A stretch of DNA of 64,000 nucleotides from Halanaeroarchaeum sulfurireducens (GCF_001011115.1 NZ_CP008874.1:496001-560000), one strand, 5' to 3'; positions 26,725 to 36,454 are shown, counted from the first letter of the stretch. Notes: a model not told the origin generated them from the letters alone. A program made the numbers and translations.

Positions 26725-27713
26725 TGCAGTCAGCACTGTTGCTACAGGCAGGCGTGTTCGGTCCACTCTACTGGATTCTCGATCTCTGGTCGGGGCTCAT
26801 GTCGTGGCTCGCGGGGACGACTGGTCTCGAAATGCTTCAATATGGATTCATGCACCGTGCAATTCTCGTCGGGCTCTGTATAGGAGTGATGGCTCCGCTC
26901 ATCGGGACGTTTCTTGTCCACCGGCAACTCGCCCTTATTGGTGATGCGCTCGCCCACACCGGGTTTGCGGGCGTCGCCGTTGGGCTGTTCGTCAATGCCG
27001 TCTTCGATCTCGGGGTCTCGCCGTACTTGACGGCTGTCGTCGTGGCGATGATCGCGGCGCTGCTCATTGAGTTGATCTCCGAGGTGACCGACGCTTACAA
27101 CGATGTCTCGATGGCAATCGTGCTGTCGACCGGCTTCGCGCTGGGAACGACACTGATCAGCATCAACGCTGGCGGGCTCGCAGTCGGCGTCAATCAGTTT
27201 CTGTTCGGGAACCTCTCGACAGTCTCGGCTGACAGTGCATCGTTGCTGCTGATACTGTTCGCGGTCATCATCGGTGTTGTCGGACTCACGCGCAACCAAC
27301 TGCTGTATGTGACCTTTGACGAGACTGCTGCAGCGGTCTCTGGGCTCTCGGTGAGATGGTACAACCGGATTATGGTCATGCTGACGGCGATGGTCGTTGT
27401 CGGTGCGATGCAGATCATGGGCGTGATCCTCGTCGCCGCGATGCTCGTTGTTCCGGTTGCTGGAGCCGCACAGGTCTCCCGGAGCTTCAACGAATCCATC
27501 CTTGTGTCAGTCGTTCTCGCCGAACTGGCAGTCATCCTGGGGATGGGTGTTTCCTACTACGGTGAGGCGACCGCTGGTGGTGTTATCGTTCTCGTTGCAG
27601 TTGCCATCTACGTCGTCGCCGTCGTGGTCGGGAAACTCCAAACTGCGATGGGCGAGGAGTCGACGCCAGAAATGGGAAGCATCGATGTCGAGACCGAGTC
27701 GACCGGTGACTGA
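26724..27713 (+). CDS. Zn/Mn ABC transporter permease (ZnuB/MntD family, ABC-3)
   Basis: A 329-residue polytopic protein with about eight or nine hydrophobic helices. HRQLALIGDALAHTGFAGVAVG is the ABC-3 family signature near the N-terminus, and LVAAMLVVPVAGAAQVSRSF is the conserved late helix. It forms the metal channel with the ATPase. It is the last structural gene of the operon; the regulator at 27773 follows on the same strand after 59 bases. Confidence 0.92.
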   Translation: MQSALLLQAGVFGPLYWILDLWSGLMSWLAGTTGLEMLQYGFMHRAILVGLCIGVMAPLIGTFLVHRQLALIGDALAHTGFAGVAVGLFVNAVFDLGVSPYLTAVVVAMIAALLIELISEVTDAYNDVSMAIVLSTGFALGTTLISINAGGLAVGVNQFLFGNLSTVSADSASLLLILFAVIIGVVGLTRNQLLYVTFDETAAAVSGLSVRWYNRIMVMLTAMVVVGAMQIMGVILVAAMLVVPVAGAAQVSRSFNESILVSVVLAELAVILGMGVSYYGEATAGGVIVLVAVAIYVVAVVVGKLQTAMGEESTPEMGSIDVETESTGD

Positions 27714-27772
27714 TCGACACTGGACATCATGACACCTGATATTGCCGTTTCAACTACTCACAGTTTCACACA

Positions 27773-28489
27773 ATGACTGCACCTGACCAGAACGCTTCGA
27801 ACCGGCCCCAGTCTGAGCCATCGATAACACCAAAGATGGAAGACTACCTCCGACAGATCTACCTCCTTGGTGTCAACGACGATGGCTGGGTCTCCAACTC
27901 AGCTATCGCACAGCGGCTGAATGTGACGCGAGCTTCAGTCACGAGCATGTTGGAGACTCTCTCAGATCGTGGCCTCATTGAGTGGCGGCGATATCAACCT
28001 ATCAGGTTGACTGCCGATGGCAAAATGCTCGCCCTTCGTATTGTCCGCAGACACCGTCTCGCGGAAATGATGCTTTTTGAATTGTTCGACTACGCTATCG
28101 GTGATGTCGACGCCGAAGCTGACGTGCTCGAACACCACCTCAGTCGGGAGCTCTGTCGAGCGATTGAAGAGGAACTTGGGATGCCGGAAACAGATCCACA
28201 CGGAGATCCGATCCCGGATGTCGATCTCGACATCTCAAAGACCGACCAGGGCAAACCGCTGAGTGATGTCCCAGAATCGTCACAGATCCGAGTTTGTCGT
28301 ATACTGACTCAAGATAAAGATACGTTAGACTATCTTGACTCGGTTGGGATTCGGCCCACAGCACAGCTACGGCTCGAAGATACGACTCCAATTGGCATGG
28401 TGAGTGTCAGACCAGTTGACTCTCAAGAAGAGGTGAATTTGCCACAGGAAATAGCCTCGAAAATCCTTGTCGAGATGGTCGGACATTAA
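27773..28489 (+). CDS. DtxR/MntR-family metal-dependent transcriptional regulator
   Basis: The 238-residue protein has a winged helix (about 18-80; MEDYLRQIYLL, SNSAIAQRLNVTRASVTSMLETLSDRGLI), a dimerisation/metal domain (about 85-150; RRHRLAEMMLFELF, ELCRAIEEELGMP) and a C-terminal SH3-like FeoA domain. The His/Glu residues in RRHRLAE and EHHLSRELC are where the metal ligands fall in the family. It probably represses the transporter genes when metal is ample, through the box at 24804. Third codon positions are less GC-rich than in neighbouring core genes. Confidence 0.88.
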   Translation: MTAPDQNASNRPQSEPSITPKMEDYLRQIYLLGVNDDGWVSNSAIAQRLNVTRASVTSMLETLSDRGLIEWRRYQPIRLTADGKMLALRIVRRHRLAEMMLFELFDYAIGDVDAEADVLEHHLSRELCRAIEEELGMPETDPHGDPIPDVDLDISKTDQGKPLSDVPESSQIRVCRILTQDKDTLDYLDSVGIRPTAQLRLEDTTPIGMVSVRPVDSQEEVNLPQEIASKILVEMVGH

Positions 28490-28546
28490 TAAAATAGTAA
28501 TTAGACCCAAACGCACCGAGATTTGGCAGTTGTAGGGTGATCATGG

Positions 28547-30157
28547 ATGGGAACGTTTCTGAACCCGCTTTCAGACCGTGCTCGTCGTCTGACCGACGCA
28601 TATCGTACGGGTATTGAAATTACAGAACAACTGCGGGTAGGTACTGCACTCTCGTTGAGCATCGCTGGGGGTGCAATCAGAATGGAGTTCCTCGATGACG
28701 CGTATCCTGACTGGCATCCGGCACCTGATTCTTTCTCCGGGATGCTTCGGCTCTTTATATACCGTGAGATCACCGGTGAGAGCTACCGAACAGTGGCCAA
28801 GTATCAAGAACTTGCTGAGCCGTTCGGTCTTGAGCATATCCCTGACGAGTCAGTTCTCTCGCGAACGTGGCGCAACCGCTTCAACGATGGTGTCCGCGAG
28901 TTCGTTCAGATCGCCGCCCACTTCGTCGTCAAAGAGGTCCATGACCGCGATTTTTCGGTTCCTGCTGTCCGGGCGAAATCAGAGGTTGTCGACGAAGAGA
29001 GTCGTTCTACCAAGGAAGACGAGACAGCTGGTCGAGAGTTTACTGACGAGCAAATCTATCGAACGACCCGGCTTGCTCGGGATCACGGTTTCGACGAGTT
29101 CGATTCCGGTCGCGCCGCGAACGCCACCTACGAGGACACGCAGTTCTTTGAATTGCAGACGTTCATGGGGATGGTCGGCTGTGGGACACCACAGGGTGCA
29201 ACCCGGTTCCAGTACCGACACGGGCGGGATAGCGGTCCACACGGCGATACGCATCTCAGGGCCGTCAAACAGTTTGAGCCAGCGGAGCTGATCGATGGAT
29301 TCAATGTTGCGACCGACCGGCTGCTCTCGATCATCGAATCCGAAGGATCGTTCCGTCGACCGGTGACAGCCGCTATCGACATTACCACCGTGCCATACTA
29401 CGGCGATGTCGACGGGATGCCGATGGTTAGTGGGCTTGATCAGGAGAACCGAGCGTTCAAATTCGCCACCCTGTCGATTGTTGGGCTGAACATCCCACTC
29501 GTCCTGGCTGTCGAACCTGTCCGTGAGAGTTCAGCATGGGACGAGAACCCACCGAATCAGATCCACCGGGTCGTCCGCCGACTCGTGACACGAGCGAAAG
29601 AACTCGTCCCGATTGAGACGGTACTCTGTGATCGAGAATTCGATGCTCAGCGAGTTTACCAGACACTCTCGAATCTCGGAGTGAATTATCTCATCCCGAA
29701 ACGAATCAACAGCACTGAGCAGGACATCATTGAGACGATGGAGGCTGACAGACAGGCTGTCGCGGTGGAATCGACGTCTGTTCATGTTGAGGCAGGAAGC
29801 CACTCGATGCAGTTCCTGTACGTACCGTCAACCAAAGGTGATGGGACAACCGTCTTCGCAACGAACCTTCGAGTCGGGCCCGACGAAGCCGAGACGTTCT
29901 GTCGTCGCTACAGCCGCCGCTGGCAGATCGAAAACGAGTACAAGAGCATCAAGGGCGACTTCCTAGCGAAGACGTCCTCGAAGGACTACCGTGTACGGCT
30001 GTTCTACTTCGTGTTCGCCGTACTCTTGTACAATATCTGGCGGCTCACCGATTTCCTGCTGAAAGCCGGTGTCGACGGTGAGATGGACTACGAACCAGTT
30101 CTGACGGCTGGCGAGTGTGTTGAATTGGTTTGCTCAGCACTGATCCCAGCGGATTAG
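28547..30157 (+). CDS. DDE transposase, IS4-like (haloarchaeal)
   Basis: A 536-residue, apparently intact transposase. The catalytic triad can be read as D in TAAIDITTVPYYG, D in ETVLCDREFDAQ and E in YSRRWQIENEYKSIK, the Y-R-E-K block of IS4-like enzymes. The N-terminal 150 residues look like a DNA-binding helical domain. I could not find convincing terminal inverted repeats: 28490-28546 and 30158-30448 hold no clear pair, so the ends are undefined. The gene follows the metal-uptake operon, consistent with an accessory region. Confidence 0.85.
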   Translation: MGTFLNPLSDRARRLTDAYRTGIEITEQLRVGTALSLSIAGGAIRMEFLDDAYPDWHPAPDSFSGMLRLFIYREITGESYRTVAKYQELAEPFGLEHIPDESVLSRTWRNRFNDGVREFVQIAAHFVVKEVHDRDFSVPAVRAKSEVVDEESRSTKEDETAGREFTDEQIYRTTRLARDHGFDEFDSGRAANATYEDTQFFELQTFMGMVGCGTPQGATRFQYRHGRDSGPHGDTHLRAVKQFEPAELIDGFNVATDRLLSIIESEGSFRRPVTAAIDITTVPYYGDVDGMPMVSGLDQENRAFKFATLSIVGLNIPLVLAVEPVRESSAWDENPPNQIHRVVRRLVTRAKELVPIETVLCDREFDAQRVYQTLSNLGVNYLIPKRINSTEQDIIETMEADRQAVAVESTSVHVEAGSHSMQFLYVPSTKGDGTTVFATNLRVGPDEAETFCRRYSRRWQIENEYKSIKGDFLAKTSSKDYRVRLFYFVFAVLLYNIWRLTDFLLKAGVDGEMDYEPVLTAGECVELVCSALIPAD

Positions 30158-30448
30158 CCGACTGAGTACCCTCTGATTCCGCCTCTCAGGAGTAGCAACG
30201 CTGTTCTGCCGCCACGAAATCTGCGGAATTCCCCGCACTTGTCCGATAATTGTGGCTGTAGGACGCTGAATTAGTGTCTTTAGAATAGAATACACAACAG
30301 ATAGTCGCCAATCTAACTCGTAACGAGCCTATCCTCCGAAACTGTGATCCGTTCGTCAACCTGGTTTGCTATCGCCATATATGGTTTATGTATCCTCCAT
30401 GGCGCACCGGCTACGAAGTCATCTCGAGAGTTTCGGCCGAACAGCCAA

Positions 30449-31351
30449 TTACAACGCGGAAACCGAGACGAACTCGCCGTCTTCGATTGCCCGGGCGATC
30501 TCGTCGGGCGACGCGTCCGGGGATTCGCTCGGATATTTTCGATCGAAATACTCGACGATGTTCTCGACGTCGCGCCGGAGGAACTCCTGGGCGTTCTCGT
30601 GATCGGTCGGGACCGCTTGCGGCCAATCGAAGAGGATGATTCCGTCCTCGTTCACGAAGACGTTGTACTCACTGATGTCCGCGTGCACGAACCCCTCGTC
30701 GTAGGCCGTCGCGATCTCGTCGAGGATCAAATCCAGCACGCCGACGACCTGTTCGGCGGGGAGTTTCGCTCGCGAGAGCTCGACGCCGGTCATCTTCTCC
30801 ATGATTATCGCGTGACGGTTCTGGTCGATGGGTCGGGGAACGCTGACGGTTGGGTAGAGGGTCTCCAGTGCCTCGTACTCGCGCTCGGTCGCTTTCCGGG
30901 CGGTGTACTGCCAGGACGTGTGTTCTTTGTCGGCGGTGTAATCTCGCTCGCGATGCACTTCGCGGAAGTTGGTGTGTCCCTCGCGGTGAAACTTCAGCGC
31001 GAGCGGCTTGTACGATTGCACTTCGTAGACGTCGCTCTCTTTGCCCACACCCAGGGACGACCCGAATCCCTCGATGGATTCACGCTCCGCGAACGTCCGG
31101 AGTGCGAGGGCATCGTACCCGTCGAAGGTGAGCCGAACGCCGACGTACTGGATGGTCTTTCGCTCGAGGAACTCCCGATCGAGCAGACGGTCCACCCGGT
31201 AATCGACCTCTTCGGGCGTGAGCCCCGAAAAGGACGGGAGCTTCTCCTGGCTTACCCACTTGGAGAATCGCATCCCGTGCTCGACGCCCGAGAGGAGATG
31301 GAAGTCCTCCGGATCGAGATGGGCCATCTCGTCGGCGATGGTTTCCGGCAT
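30449..31351 (-). CDS. rio2: RIO-type serine/threonine protein kinase Rio2
   Basis: From the ATG at 31351 (MPETIADEMAHLDPEDF) the protein has 300 residues, the normal archaeal Rio2 length; an upstream start at 31474 adds non-family sequence. A winged helix (about 1-90) precedes the kinase domain: phosphate-binding GVGKESDVYEV, lysine in LALKFH, catalytic HADISEYNV and metal-binding LFDWPQ. Rio2 works in late 40S/30S maturation. It is divergent from nfo. The stretch 31352-31601 contains AT-rich promoter sequence and a small hairpin (31534-31547). Confidence 0.94.
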   Translation of the reverse strand: MPETIADEMAHLDPEDFHLLSGVEHGMRFSKWVSQEKLPSFSGLTPEEVDYRVDRLLDREFLERKTIQYVGVRLTFDGYDALALRTFAERESIEGFGSSLGVGKESDVYEVQSYKPLALKFHREGHTNFREVHRERDYTADKEHTSWQYTARKATEREYEALETLYPTVSVPRPIDQNRHAIIMEKMTGVELSRAKLPAEQVVGVLDLILDEIATAYDEGFVHADISEYNVFVNEDGIILFDWPQAVPTDHENAQEFLRRDVENIVEYFDRKYPSESPDASPDEIARAIEDGEFVSVSAL

Positions 31352-31601
31352 CTGGCGGGGAATACACGACGGGCGAACAAAAGGTCCTCGCCCGGTGGTT
31401 GCGTGGTGGTTATTTATACGATAAACCCTATATCGCGATAACAATTTCGCAGACGTTTCTCGAATCGATCGCATTTAAATCTTATGGCAAAAACCGCAAG
31501 ACAGCGAAGCGGTAGCCTAGTTTGTGGAGTATAAAGGCGGGTAGCCGCCCTCGTTCGCCGCGACCGACGATGCTTTTTCCGGGACTCGCGTCTGTCCGGA
31601 C

Positions 31602-32432
31602 ATGCGTATCGGTGCACACGTCTCAGTCGCGGGCGGGGTCGACAACGCGGTCGAACGCCAACGCGACGTCGGCGGGAACTGCGGGCAGATCTTCACTCAC
31701 TCGCCGCAGGTGTGGCAGAACCCCTCGATCGGCGCCGATGAGGCTACGGCGTTCCGTAAGGGGACCGAGGCCTCCCTCGCCGGTCCCTGGGTGATACACG
31801 CTTCCTATCTCGTGAATCTCGCGACCCCGAAGCCTGACCTCCGGAAGAAGTCGATCGAGAGCATGCAGGGGGAGGTGCACGCCGCCGAGACACTTGGCGT
31901 CGAGTACGTGAACGTCCATCTCGGCGCTCACACGGGTAGCGGGGTCGACGAAGGCCTCGACGCCGCCGCGAGCGCTCTGGACGCCCTCGACGTCCCGGAC
32001 GGGGTGACCGTACTCGTCGAGAGCGACGCCGGCAGCGGGACGAAACTTGGCGGCGACTTCGCCGAACTCGGGGCCGTCCTGGAGCGTTCCGAACAGGACC
32101 TGGGCGTGTGTCTCGACACCGCCCACGCGTTCGCGGCCGGCTACGATCTCTCCTCGGAATCGGCGGTTGGAGCGACTCTCGAGGCCTTCGATGATGAAAT
32201 CGGTCTCGACAACCTGGCCTGTGTTCACCTGAACGACTCGAAACACGCACGCGACACGAACAAGGACGAACACGCCCACCTCGGCGAGGGCGAGATCGGC
32301 GCGGCGGGTATCGAAGCCATCCTTACCCACGGGGACGTACGTGACCTCCCCTTTATCCTCGAAACTCCGACCGAGGACGGCCGCGGCTTCGCCTGGAACG
32401 TCGACCGTGCGCGAGCCCTCCGCGCGGAGTGA
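31602..32432 (+). CDS. nfo: Endonuclease IV (AP endonuclease, Nfo)
   Basis: The 276-residue TIM-barrel enzyme starts [12 protein letters not shown], the Nfo signature. Metal ligands lie in [51 protein letters not shown] and the C-terminal [10 protein letters not shown]. It cleaves DNA 5' to abasic sites in base-excision repair. A TATA-like GAGTATAAAGG lies near 31525-31535. Its stop overlaps the GTG start of the methyltransferase gene. Confidence 0.95.
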   Translation: MRIGAHVSVAGGVDNAVERQRDVGGNCGQIFTHSPQVWQNPSIGADEATAFRKGTEASLAGPWVIHASYLVNLATPKPDLRKKSIESMQGEVHAAETLGVEYVNVHLGAHTGSGVDEGLDAAASALDALDVPDGVTVLVESDAGSGTKLGGDFAELGAVLERSEQDLGVCLDTAHAFAAGYDLSSESAVGATLEAFDDEIGLDNLACVHLNDSKHARDTNKDEHAHLGEGEIGAAGIEAILTHGDVRDLPFILETPTEDGRGFAWNVDRARALRAE

Positions 32433-33265
32433 CCGAGTCGCTTTTCGGCTTGCCCCGCCTACTGACGGGTGTGCGCCGGTTCTCACCCGACTACCTTCGC
32501 GACACGCGGCGGGGTCTCTGGGACGATCGGAGGTCCCTCGAGGCCCTTCGCCTGGCGGATCGCGACCGAATCCTGGACGTGGGCAGCGGGAGCGGCGAAC
32601 TGACGAGCGTGCTCCGGGCGGAGTCGTCGGCATCGGTCGTCGGTCTCGATGTGGATCGGGCCCTGCTCGATCACGTGGACGACGCCGACGGGCTCGTCCA
32701 GGGGGACGCGGTCCGACTCCCCTTCGGTGACGACGCGTTCGATCTCGTGGTGTGTCAGGCGCTGTTGATCAACCTTCCCGATCCGGTTGCTGCGATTCGG
32801 GAGTTCTCACGCGTATCTCGGGACCTCGTCGCCGCCATCGAGCCGGACAACGGGCAGGTGTCGGTCGAGTCGACGGTCGACGGGGAGGATCGGCTGGCCG
32901 ATCGCGCCCGCTATCGGTACATTCGCGGCGTCAGGACCGACGTGACCCTGGGATCGTCTGTCGCGGAGCGGTTTCGTGACGTGGGCCTGCGATCGGTCGA
33001 GTCCATACGCCATCCATTGCGGCGGTCGGTGACGCCACCGTACACCGACGCGGACGTCGAATCCGCACGTCGAAAGGTCAGGGGCACCCGAATCGAGGAC
33101 CAGCGGCCAACGCTCCGATCCGGAGGGCTCTCCCAGGCAGAGATCGACGAACTCCGGGACGAGTGGCAGGCGATGGGCCGGTCCGTCGTCGAACAGATGG
33201 CGGCCCGCGAATACGAACGCGAGGCCGTCATCCCCTTTTTCGTGACGGTCGGCCGCGTCGAGTGA
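32429..33265 (+). CDS. Class I SAM-dependent methyltransferase
   Basis: The 278-residue protein has the SAM-binding motif [15 protein letters not shown] (about 50-64), the acidic end of strand 2 (VVGLDVDRA), [20 protein letters not shown] (motif II/III) and INLPDP. The C-terminal third is helical and basic. It starts with GTG overlapping the nfo stop (GTGA), so the genes are probably co-expressed. The substrate cannot be read from sequence. Confidence 0.85.
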   Translation: MTESLFGLPRLLTGVRRFSPDYLRDTRRGLWDDRRSLEALRLADRDRILDVGSGSGELTSVLRAESSASVVGLDVDRALLDHVDDADGLVQGDAVRLPFGDDAFDLVVCQALLINLPDPVAAIREFSRVSRDLVAAIEPDNGQVSVESTVDGEDRLADRARYRYIRGVRTDVTLGSSVAERFRDVGLRSVESIRHPLRRSVTPPYTDADVESARRKVRGTRIEDQRPTLRSGGLSQAEIDELRDEWQAMGRSVVEQMAAREYEREAVIPFFVTVGRVE

Positions 33266-33303
33266 CCGGGACGAAACGGTGAAACGCCGCCACCCACTAC
33301 GCG

Positions 33304-34272
33304 ATGGCGATGGAGTGTTCGAAGTGCGACCAGCCAGCCGTCATGCACGCGGCCTACTCCGGGGCCCACCTCTGCGAGACCCACTTCCGCGAGTCCGTGG
33401 AGCGACGGATCCGCAAGCGGATTCGCACGGACGACCTCCTGCCGTCGTCTGCGACCCCAGAGGAGCCCGTCACGTGGGTCATTGGGCTTTCCGGCGGCAA
33501 AGACAGCACGGTCCTCACGCACGTGCTTGCCGAGACGTTCGAGGCGGACCCGCGGGTCGAGTTGGTCGCGCTGTCGATCCACGAAGGGATCGCGGGCTAC
33601 CGGGACGAGAGCCTCGAGGTGGCCCGCGAGCTGGTGGCGGATCTCGATGTCGAACACGTCACAGTCGAGTACGAATCGGAGTACGGCGTCCGGATGGATC
33701 AGGTCGCTGACGCGGACCCGCTCGACATGGCGCCGTGTGCGTACTGCGGGGTCTTCCGCCGAGACGTCCTCTCGCGGTACGCGGACGACCTCGACGCGGA
33801 CGTGTTGCTCACCGGGCACAATCTCGACGACGAGGCGGAGACGGCGCTGATGAATTTCCTGGAAGGCGACGTCGCCCAGATGGCCAAACACTACGACGCG
33901 AGCCTCGGGCCGTTCCCCGAACGCCGAGAGGAGCCCGCGTTCGTCCCACGCGCGAAGCCGTTGCGCGACATTCCCGAGAAGGAGATCGCGCTGTATGCTC
34001 ATCTCTTCGACGTCCCCTCGCACATCGCGGAATGTCCCCATTCCACGGAGTCGTTCCGGGGCGACATCCAGGATCTCATGCTGTCGCTGGAGGAGACCCA
34101 CCCGGGCACCAGGCACTCGATTCTCGCAGGATACGAGGACCTCGCGGCGATGGCTGCCGACCGGTATCGTGGTGAAACGACGTCGGAACTGACTCCCTGT
34201 TCGACGTGCGGGTCACCGACCACCGGTGATCGGTGTAGAAAATGTGAAATTCTGGATTCGCTCGCCGACTGA
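33304..34272 (+). CDS. ncsA: tRNA 2-thiolation PP-loop ATPase (TtuA/NcsA family)
   Basis: A 322-residue protein with an N-terminal zinc finger (CSKC ... H/C ligands), the PP-loop GLSGGKDSTVL (about 60-70), the catalytic MAPCAYCGVFRRD, TGHNLDDEAETALMNFL and a C-terminal zinc finger (CSTCG ... CRKCE). Members adenylate the target uridine in tRNA and replace oxygen with sulfur; haloarchaeal NcsA works with the ubiquitin-like SAMP2. The zinc fingers at both ends separate it from TilS and CTU relatives. Family confidence is high; exact target position is inferred. Confidence 0.88.
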   Translation: MAMECSKCDQPAVMHAAYSGAHLCETHFRESVERRIRKRIRTDDLLPSSATPEEPVTWVIGLSGGKDSTVLTHVLAETFEADPRVELVALSIHEGIAGYRDESLEVARELVADLDVEHVTVEYESEYGVRMDQVADADPLDMAPCAYCGVFRRDVLSRYADDLDADVLLTGHNLDDEAETALMNFLEGDVAQMAKHYDASLGPFPERREEPAFVPRAKPLRDIPEKEIALYAHLFDVPSHIAECPHSTESFRGDIQDLMLSLEETHPGTRHSILAGYEDLAAMAADRYRGETTSELTPCSTCGSPTTGDRCRKCEILDSLAD

Positions 34273-34275
34273 CGG

Positions 34276-35460
34276 CTATCGGATGACGTCCAGACCGTTC
34301 TGTTTCTCGACTTCGTCCTGGCCGCCGTCCGAGGATGCCGACCAACTGTCGGTCGTGCCCGTCTCCGAGGTCGGTGGCTCGGCCGACCCCTCGACGCCCG
34401 CGAGTTCCTGGCGCGACTTGTCTGCCTGTTTCTGGGTCGACGGGCCGAGCACCTGCGCGCTCTGCACGCCCGTCATGATGGCCATCACGCGAACTTTCCC
34501 CTTGTAGTTGTCCTGGATTCGGGCGCCCCAGATGACGTTCGCGGAGGCGTCCAGGCGTTCGGTGATATTGTCGGCGATACCCTCGGCCTCCTTGAGTGTG
34601 AGGTCCGGTCCGCCGGTGATGTGGACGAGTCCGCCGGAAGCGCCACGGTAATCGACGTCGAGGAGCGGATGGTTCATCGCGTCCTTGACCACTTCGTCGG
34701 TCTTGTTCTTGTCCTGGGTCTCGCCGACGAGCATCACGGCTACGCCGCCCTGGTTCATGATGGCCGTCATGTCGGCGTAGTCCAGGTTGATGAGCGACGG
34801 CTGCGTGATGGTTTCGGAGATACCCTTGACCGTCTCGGCGATGATCTGGTCCATCACGGAGAAGGCCTTGCCGATGGGCAGGTTCGGGACGTAATCGAGG
34901 AGGCGGTTGTTGTCGAGGACGATGATGGAGTCCGCGCGGTCGCGCAGTTTCTCCAGGCCCTCCTCGGCCTTGACGGTCCGCGCGCGCTCGACGTTGAACG
35001 GCGTTGAGACCATGCCGACGACGATCGCGCCCTGCTCTTTGGCGATTTTGGAGACGACGGGGGCGGCACCGGTGCCGGTCCCGCCACCCATTCCCGCCGT
35101 TACGAACACGAGGTCGGCGTCTCCGAGCACTTCCTTGATGGTCCCCTGGGCCATCTCGGTGGCGCGTTCGCCCATGCTCGGGTCGCCACCGGCGCCGAGA
35201 CCGTTCGTCAGCGACTTGCCGACGAGGATTTTGGTATCGGCCTCGACCATCTTGAGGTGCTGTTTGTCGGTGTTGATGGCGATGGTATCGGCACCTTCGA
35301 CACCGATGTTGTAGAGTCGATTCACGGTGTTGTTGCCGGCTCCGCCCGCGCCGACGATGACGATTCGTGGGTCACCGAACTCGTCGGCGTCCGACGAGTC
35401 GGCTCTGCTCTGTTTCTCTTCTTCGGCGTTATCGAGTGCGTCTTGAACGATGTCTTGCAT
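34276..35460 (-). CDS. ftsZ2: Cell division protein FtsZ2
   Basis: The 394-residue tubulin homologue has the GTP-binding motifs [33 protein letters not shown] and [17 protein letters not shown], and the synergy region [15 protein letters not shown]. The acidic N-terminus [15 protein letters not shown] and overall sequence match FtsZ2 rather than FtsZ1. In Haloferax both FtsZ proteins form the midcell ring, with FtsZ2 needed for constriction. It begins two bases after the cdrS stop, so the genes share a transcript. Confidence 0.93.
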   Translation of the reverse strand: MQDIVQDALDNAEEEKQSRADSSDADEFGDPRIVIVGAGGAGNNTVNRLYNIGVEGADTIAINTDKQHLKMVEADTKILVGKSLTNGLGAGGDPSMGERATEMAQGTIKEVLGDADLVFVTAGMGGGTGTGAAPVVSKIAKEQGAIVVGMVSTPFNVERARTVKAEEGLEKLRDRADSIIVLDNNRLLDYVPNLPIGKAFSVMDQIIAETVKGISETITQPSLINLDYADMTAIMNQGGVAVMLVGETQDKNKTDEVVKDAMNHPLLDVDYRGASGGLVHITGGPDLTLKEAEGIADNITERLDASANVIWGARIQDNYKGKVRVMAIMTGVQSAQVLGPSTQKQADKSRQELAGVEGSAEPPTSETGTTDSWSASSDGGQDEVEKQNGLDVIR

Positions 35461-35462
35461 GC

Positions 35463-35633
35463 TTACACCTTGGCCCAGTTCCGATTGTTGGTGGTCTGTT
35501 CTTGCTGTTCGTCAAGCATCTCGCGGACGGCGGACCGGATGGCCTCGCTACGGTTGGGATACTTCCCCCGTTCGACCATCTGTTCCACTTCCTCGATCTG
35601 CTGCGCCGGAATTCGGAGTGTCACACGCTCCAT
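35463..35633 (-). CDS. cdrS: CdrS, ribbon-helix-helix cell division regulator
   Basis: A 56-residue protein starts [20 protein letters not shown] and continues [16 protein letters not shown], an exact ribbon-helix-helix fold: one beta strand with Thr/Arg DNA contacts, then two helices with the RSEAIR turn. It lies directly upstream of ftsZ2 on the same strand, which is the known cdrS-ftsZ2 operon of Halobacterium and Haloferax. CdrS regulates division genes there. Too short for usual gene-size cut-offs. Confidence 0.9.
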   Translation of the reverse strand: MERVTLRIPAQQIEEVEQMVERGKYPNRSEAIRSAVREMLDEQQEQTTNNRNWAKV

Positions 35634-35652
35634 ATTGTATTCCCCTGATCCC

Positions 35653-35751
35653 GTAAGACGGCCCTCATCCCGTTCGCAGTCGTCTTACAACGGTGTGTAT
35701 AGCCTATACAGGCCATCTCCCGCTGGTTTTCGTGTAAGACGACCGTCTTAC
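35653..35751. promoter_or_regulatory. Operator array of GTAAGACG/CGTCTTAC half-sites at the cdrS promoter
   Basis: A perfect palindrome GTAAGACGACCGTCTTAC lies at 35734-35751. Further half-sites are at 35681-35688 (CGTCTTAC) and 35653-35660 (GTAAGACG), in inverted orientation to each other. Between them GTATAG-C-CTATAC (35697-35709) contains the probable TATA box for cdrS. The cluster around the promoter suggests autoregulation by CdrS or another dimeric regulator. The rest of 35752-36032 has no gene I can support. Confidence 0.55.
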
Positions 35752-36032
35752 GTAAGTGTACCAATTACTGGCTGACATATATAGCTTTCCCCGGTCGTAA
35801 ACATTCGGCGACCCGCGGGTGGGGTTCCATCGACGTTCGACGGGGGATCTGTCGATCTTTCGGGCAATGCTGTCGATGGACTCTTCGAACCCTCCGGGGT
35901 CGGCGTCTGGTATCGAATCGTCGACGGGATACGGTCGATGGCTGTGTACCGTTACCGTTCGCCCCGACTGAGCCGATTGTCGTCTCGAATGACAATCCTT
36001 AAATTCGACCGACGGGCTACGAACAATTGCGC

Positions 36033-36106
36033 CCGCCCTTAGCTCAGACTGGTAGAGCAGTCGACTGTAGATCGACTTGCCCCCCGTTCAAATCGGGGAG
36101 GGCGGA
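36033..36106 (+). tRNA. tRNA-Tyr (GUA anticodon)
   Basis: A 74-nt cloverleaf: acceptor stem CCGCCCT/AGGGCGG with discriminator A, D-arm with GGTAGAGC, anticodon stem GTCGA/TCGAC with loop CTGTAGA (anticodon GTA), and T-arm CCCCG-TTCAAAT-CGGGG. No intron and no encoded CCA. It is followed at once by the hairpin/duplication element described separately. Confidence 0.95.
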
Positions 36107-36242
36107 CTTTTGCTGCGAACGAAGTGAGCAGTCAAAAGTCCAACCGAGCCGATTTGAGCTTGTGAGTCGCAGTCCCGGAACGGCGCGAAGCGCCGCACGC
36201 CCGGAACGTCTCACAGCGTTCAAATCGGGGAGGGCGGACTTT
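36105..36242 (+). repeat. Post-tRNA element after tRNA-Tyr: hairpins plus 26-bp copy of the tRNA 3' end
   Basis: Hairpin 1 (36105-36140) pairs GACTTTTGCTGC, which starts in the last tRNA bases, with GCAG-T-CAAAAGTC around loop GAACGAAGTGA. Then an inverted T-loop copy CCGATTTGA (36149-36157) pairs with TCAAATCGG (36220-36228). Inside it GTGAGTCG (36162-36169) pairs with CGTCTCAC (36207-36214), one mismatch, and CGGCGC/GCGCCG closes a GAA loop. The last 26 bases (36217-36242) repeat 36085-36110 perfectly, i.e. the T-arm and acceptor of the tRNA. From 36243 to 36454 no gene is seen. Confidence 0.75.
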
Positions 36243-36454
36243 CTTACCCTTCGAACCAGAGCCGAGAGAGGTCGCGCCGTCGTGCGATTCAATCTCGCCG
36301 CATTGGAGTTGAACGGGTAACCCGGCTCGGGGTACCGCCGTCGTGCTGGGTCGACCGGCTTGCGATGGCCGCGGCAGTTCCGCGAACCCACGCCAGTTGG
36401 GGGGTTCCCGCTTTTACTTCGATTGGGCGATGGATCAGGTCCGTCGCCAGCCGT

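Noticed and set aside
28490-30330. Possible terminal inverted repeats of the DDE transposase element.
   Set aside because: The best pairing (TAATTAG... against TAATTCAG...) matches only a few bases and is not convincing, so no element ends are given.
31483-31533. A 16-codon ORF (MAKTARQRSGSLVCGV) with a TTTAAA just upstream, in the leader of nfo.
   Set aside because: The TATA-like sequence is too close to the ATG, nothing supports conservation, and GAGTATAAAGG within its end looks like the nfo promoter.
31495-31560. Stretch with GTAGCCTAG and GCGGGTAGCCGCC that looks tRNA-like at first glance.
   Set aside because: No acceptor stem, T-arm or anticodon arm can be paired; only a short 5-bp hairpin remains.
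36085-36242. The tRNA-Tyr 3' duplication as attL/attR of an integrated plasmid or virus.
   Set aside because: Only 106 bp lie between the copies, with no integrase nearby, and the same hairpin layout follows tRNA-Ser; a structured element explains it better.
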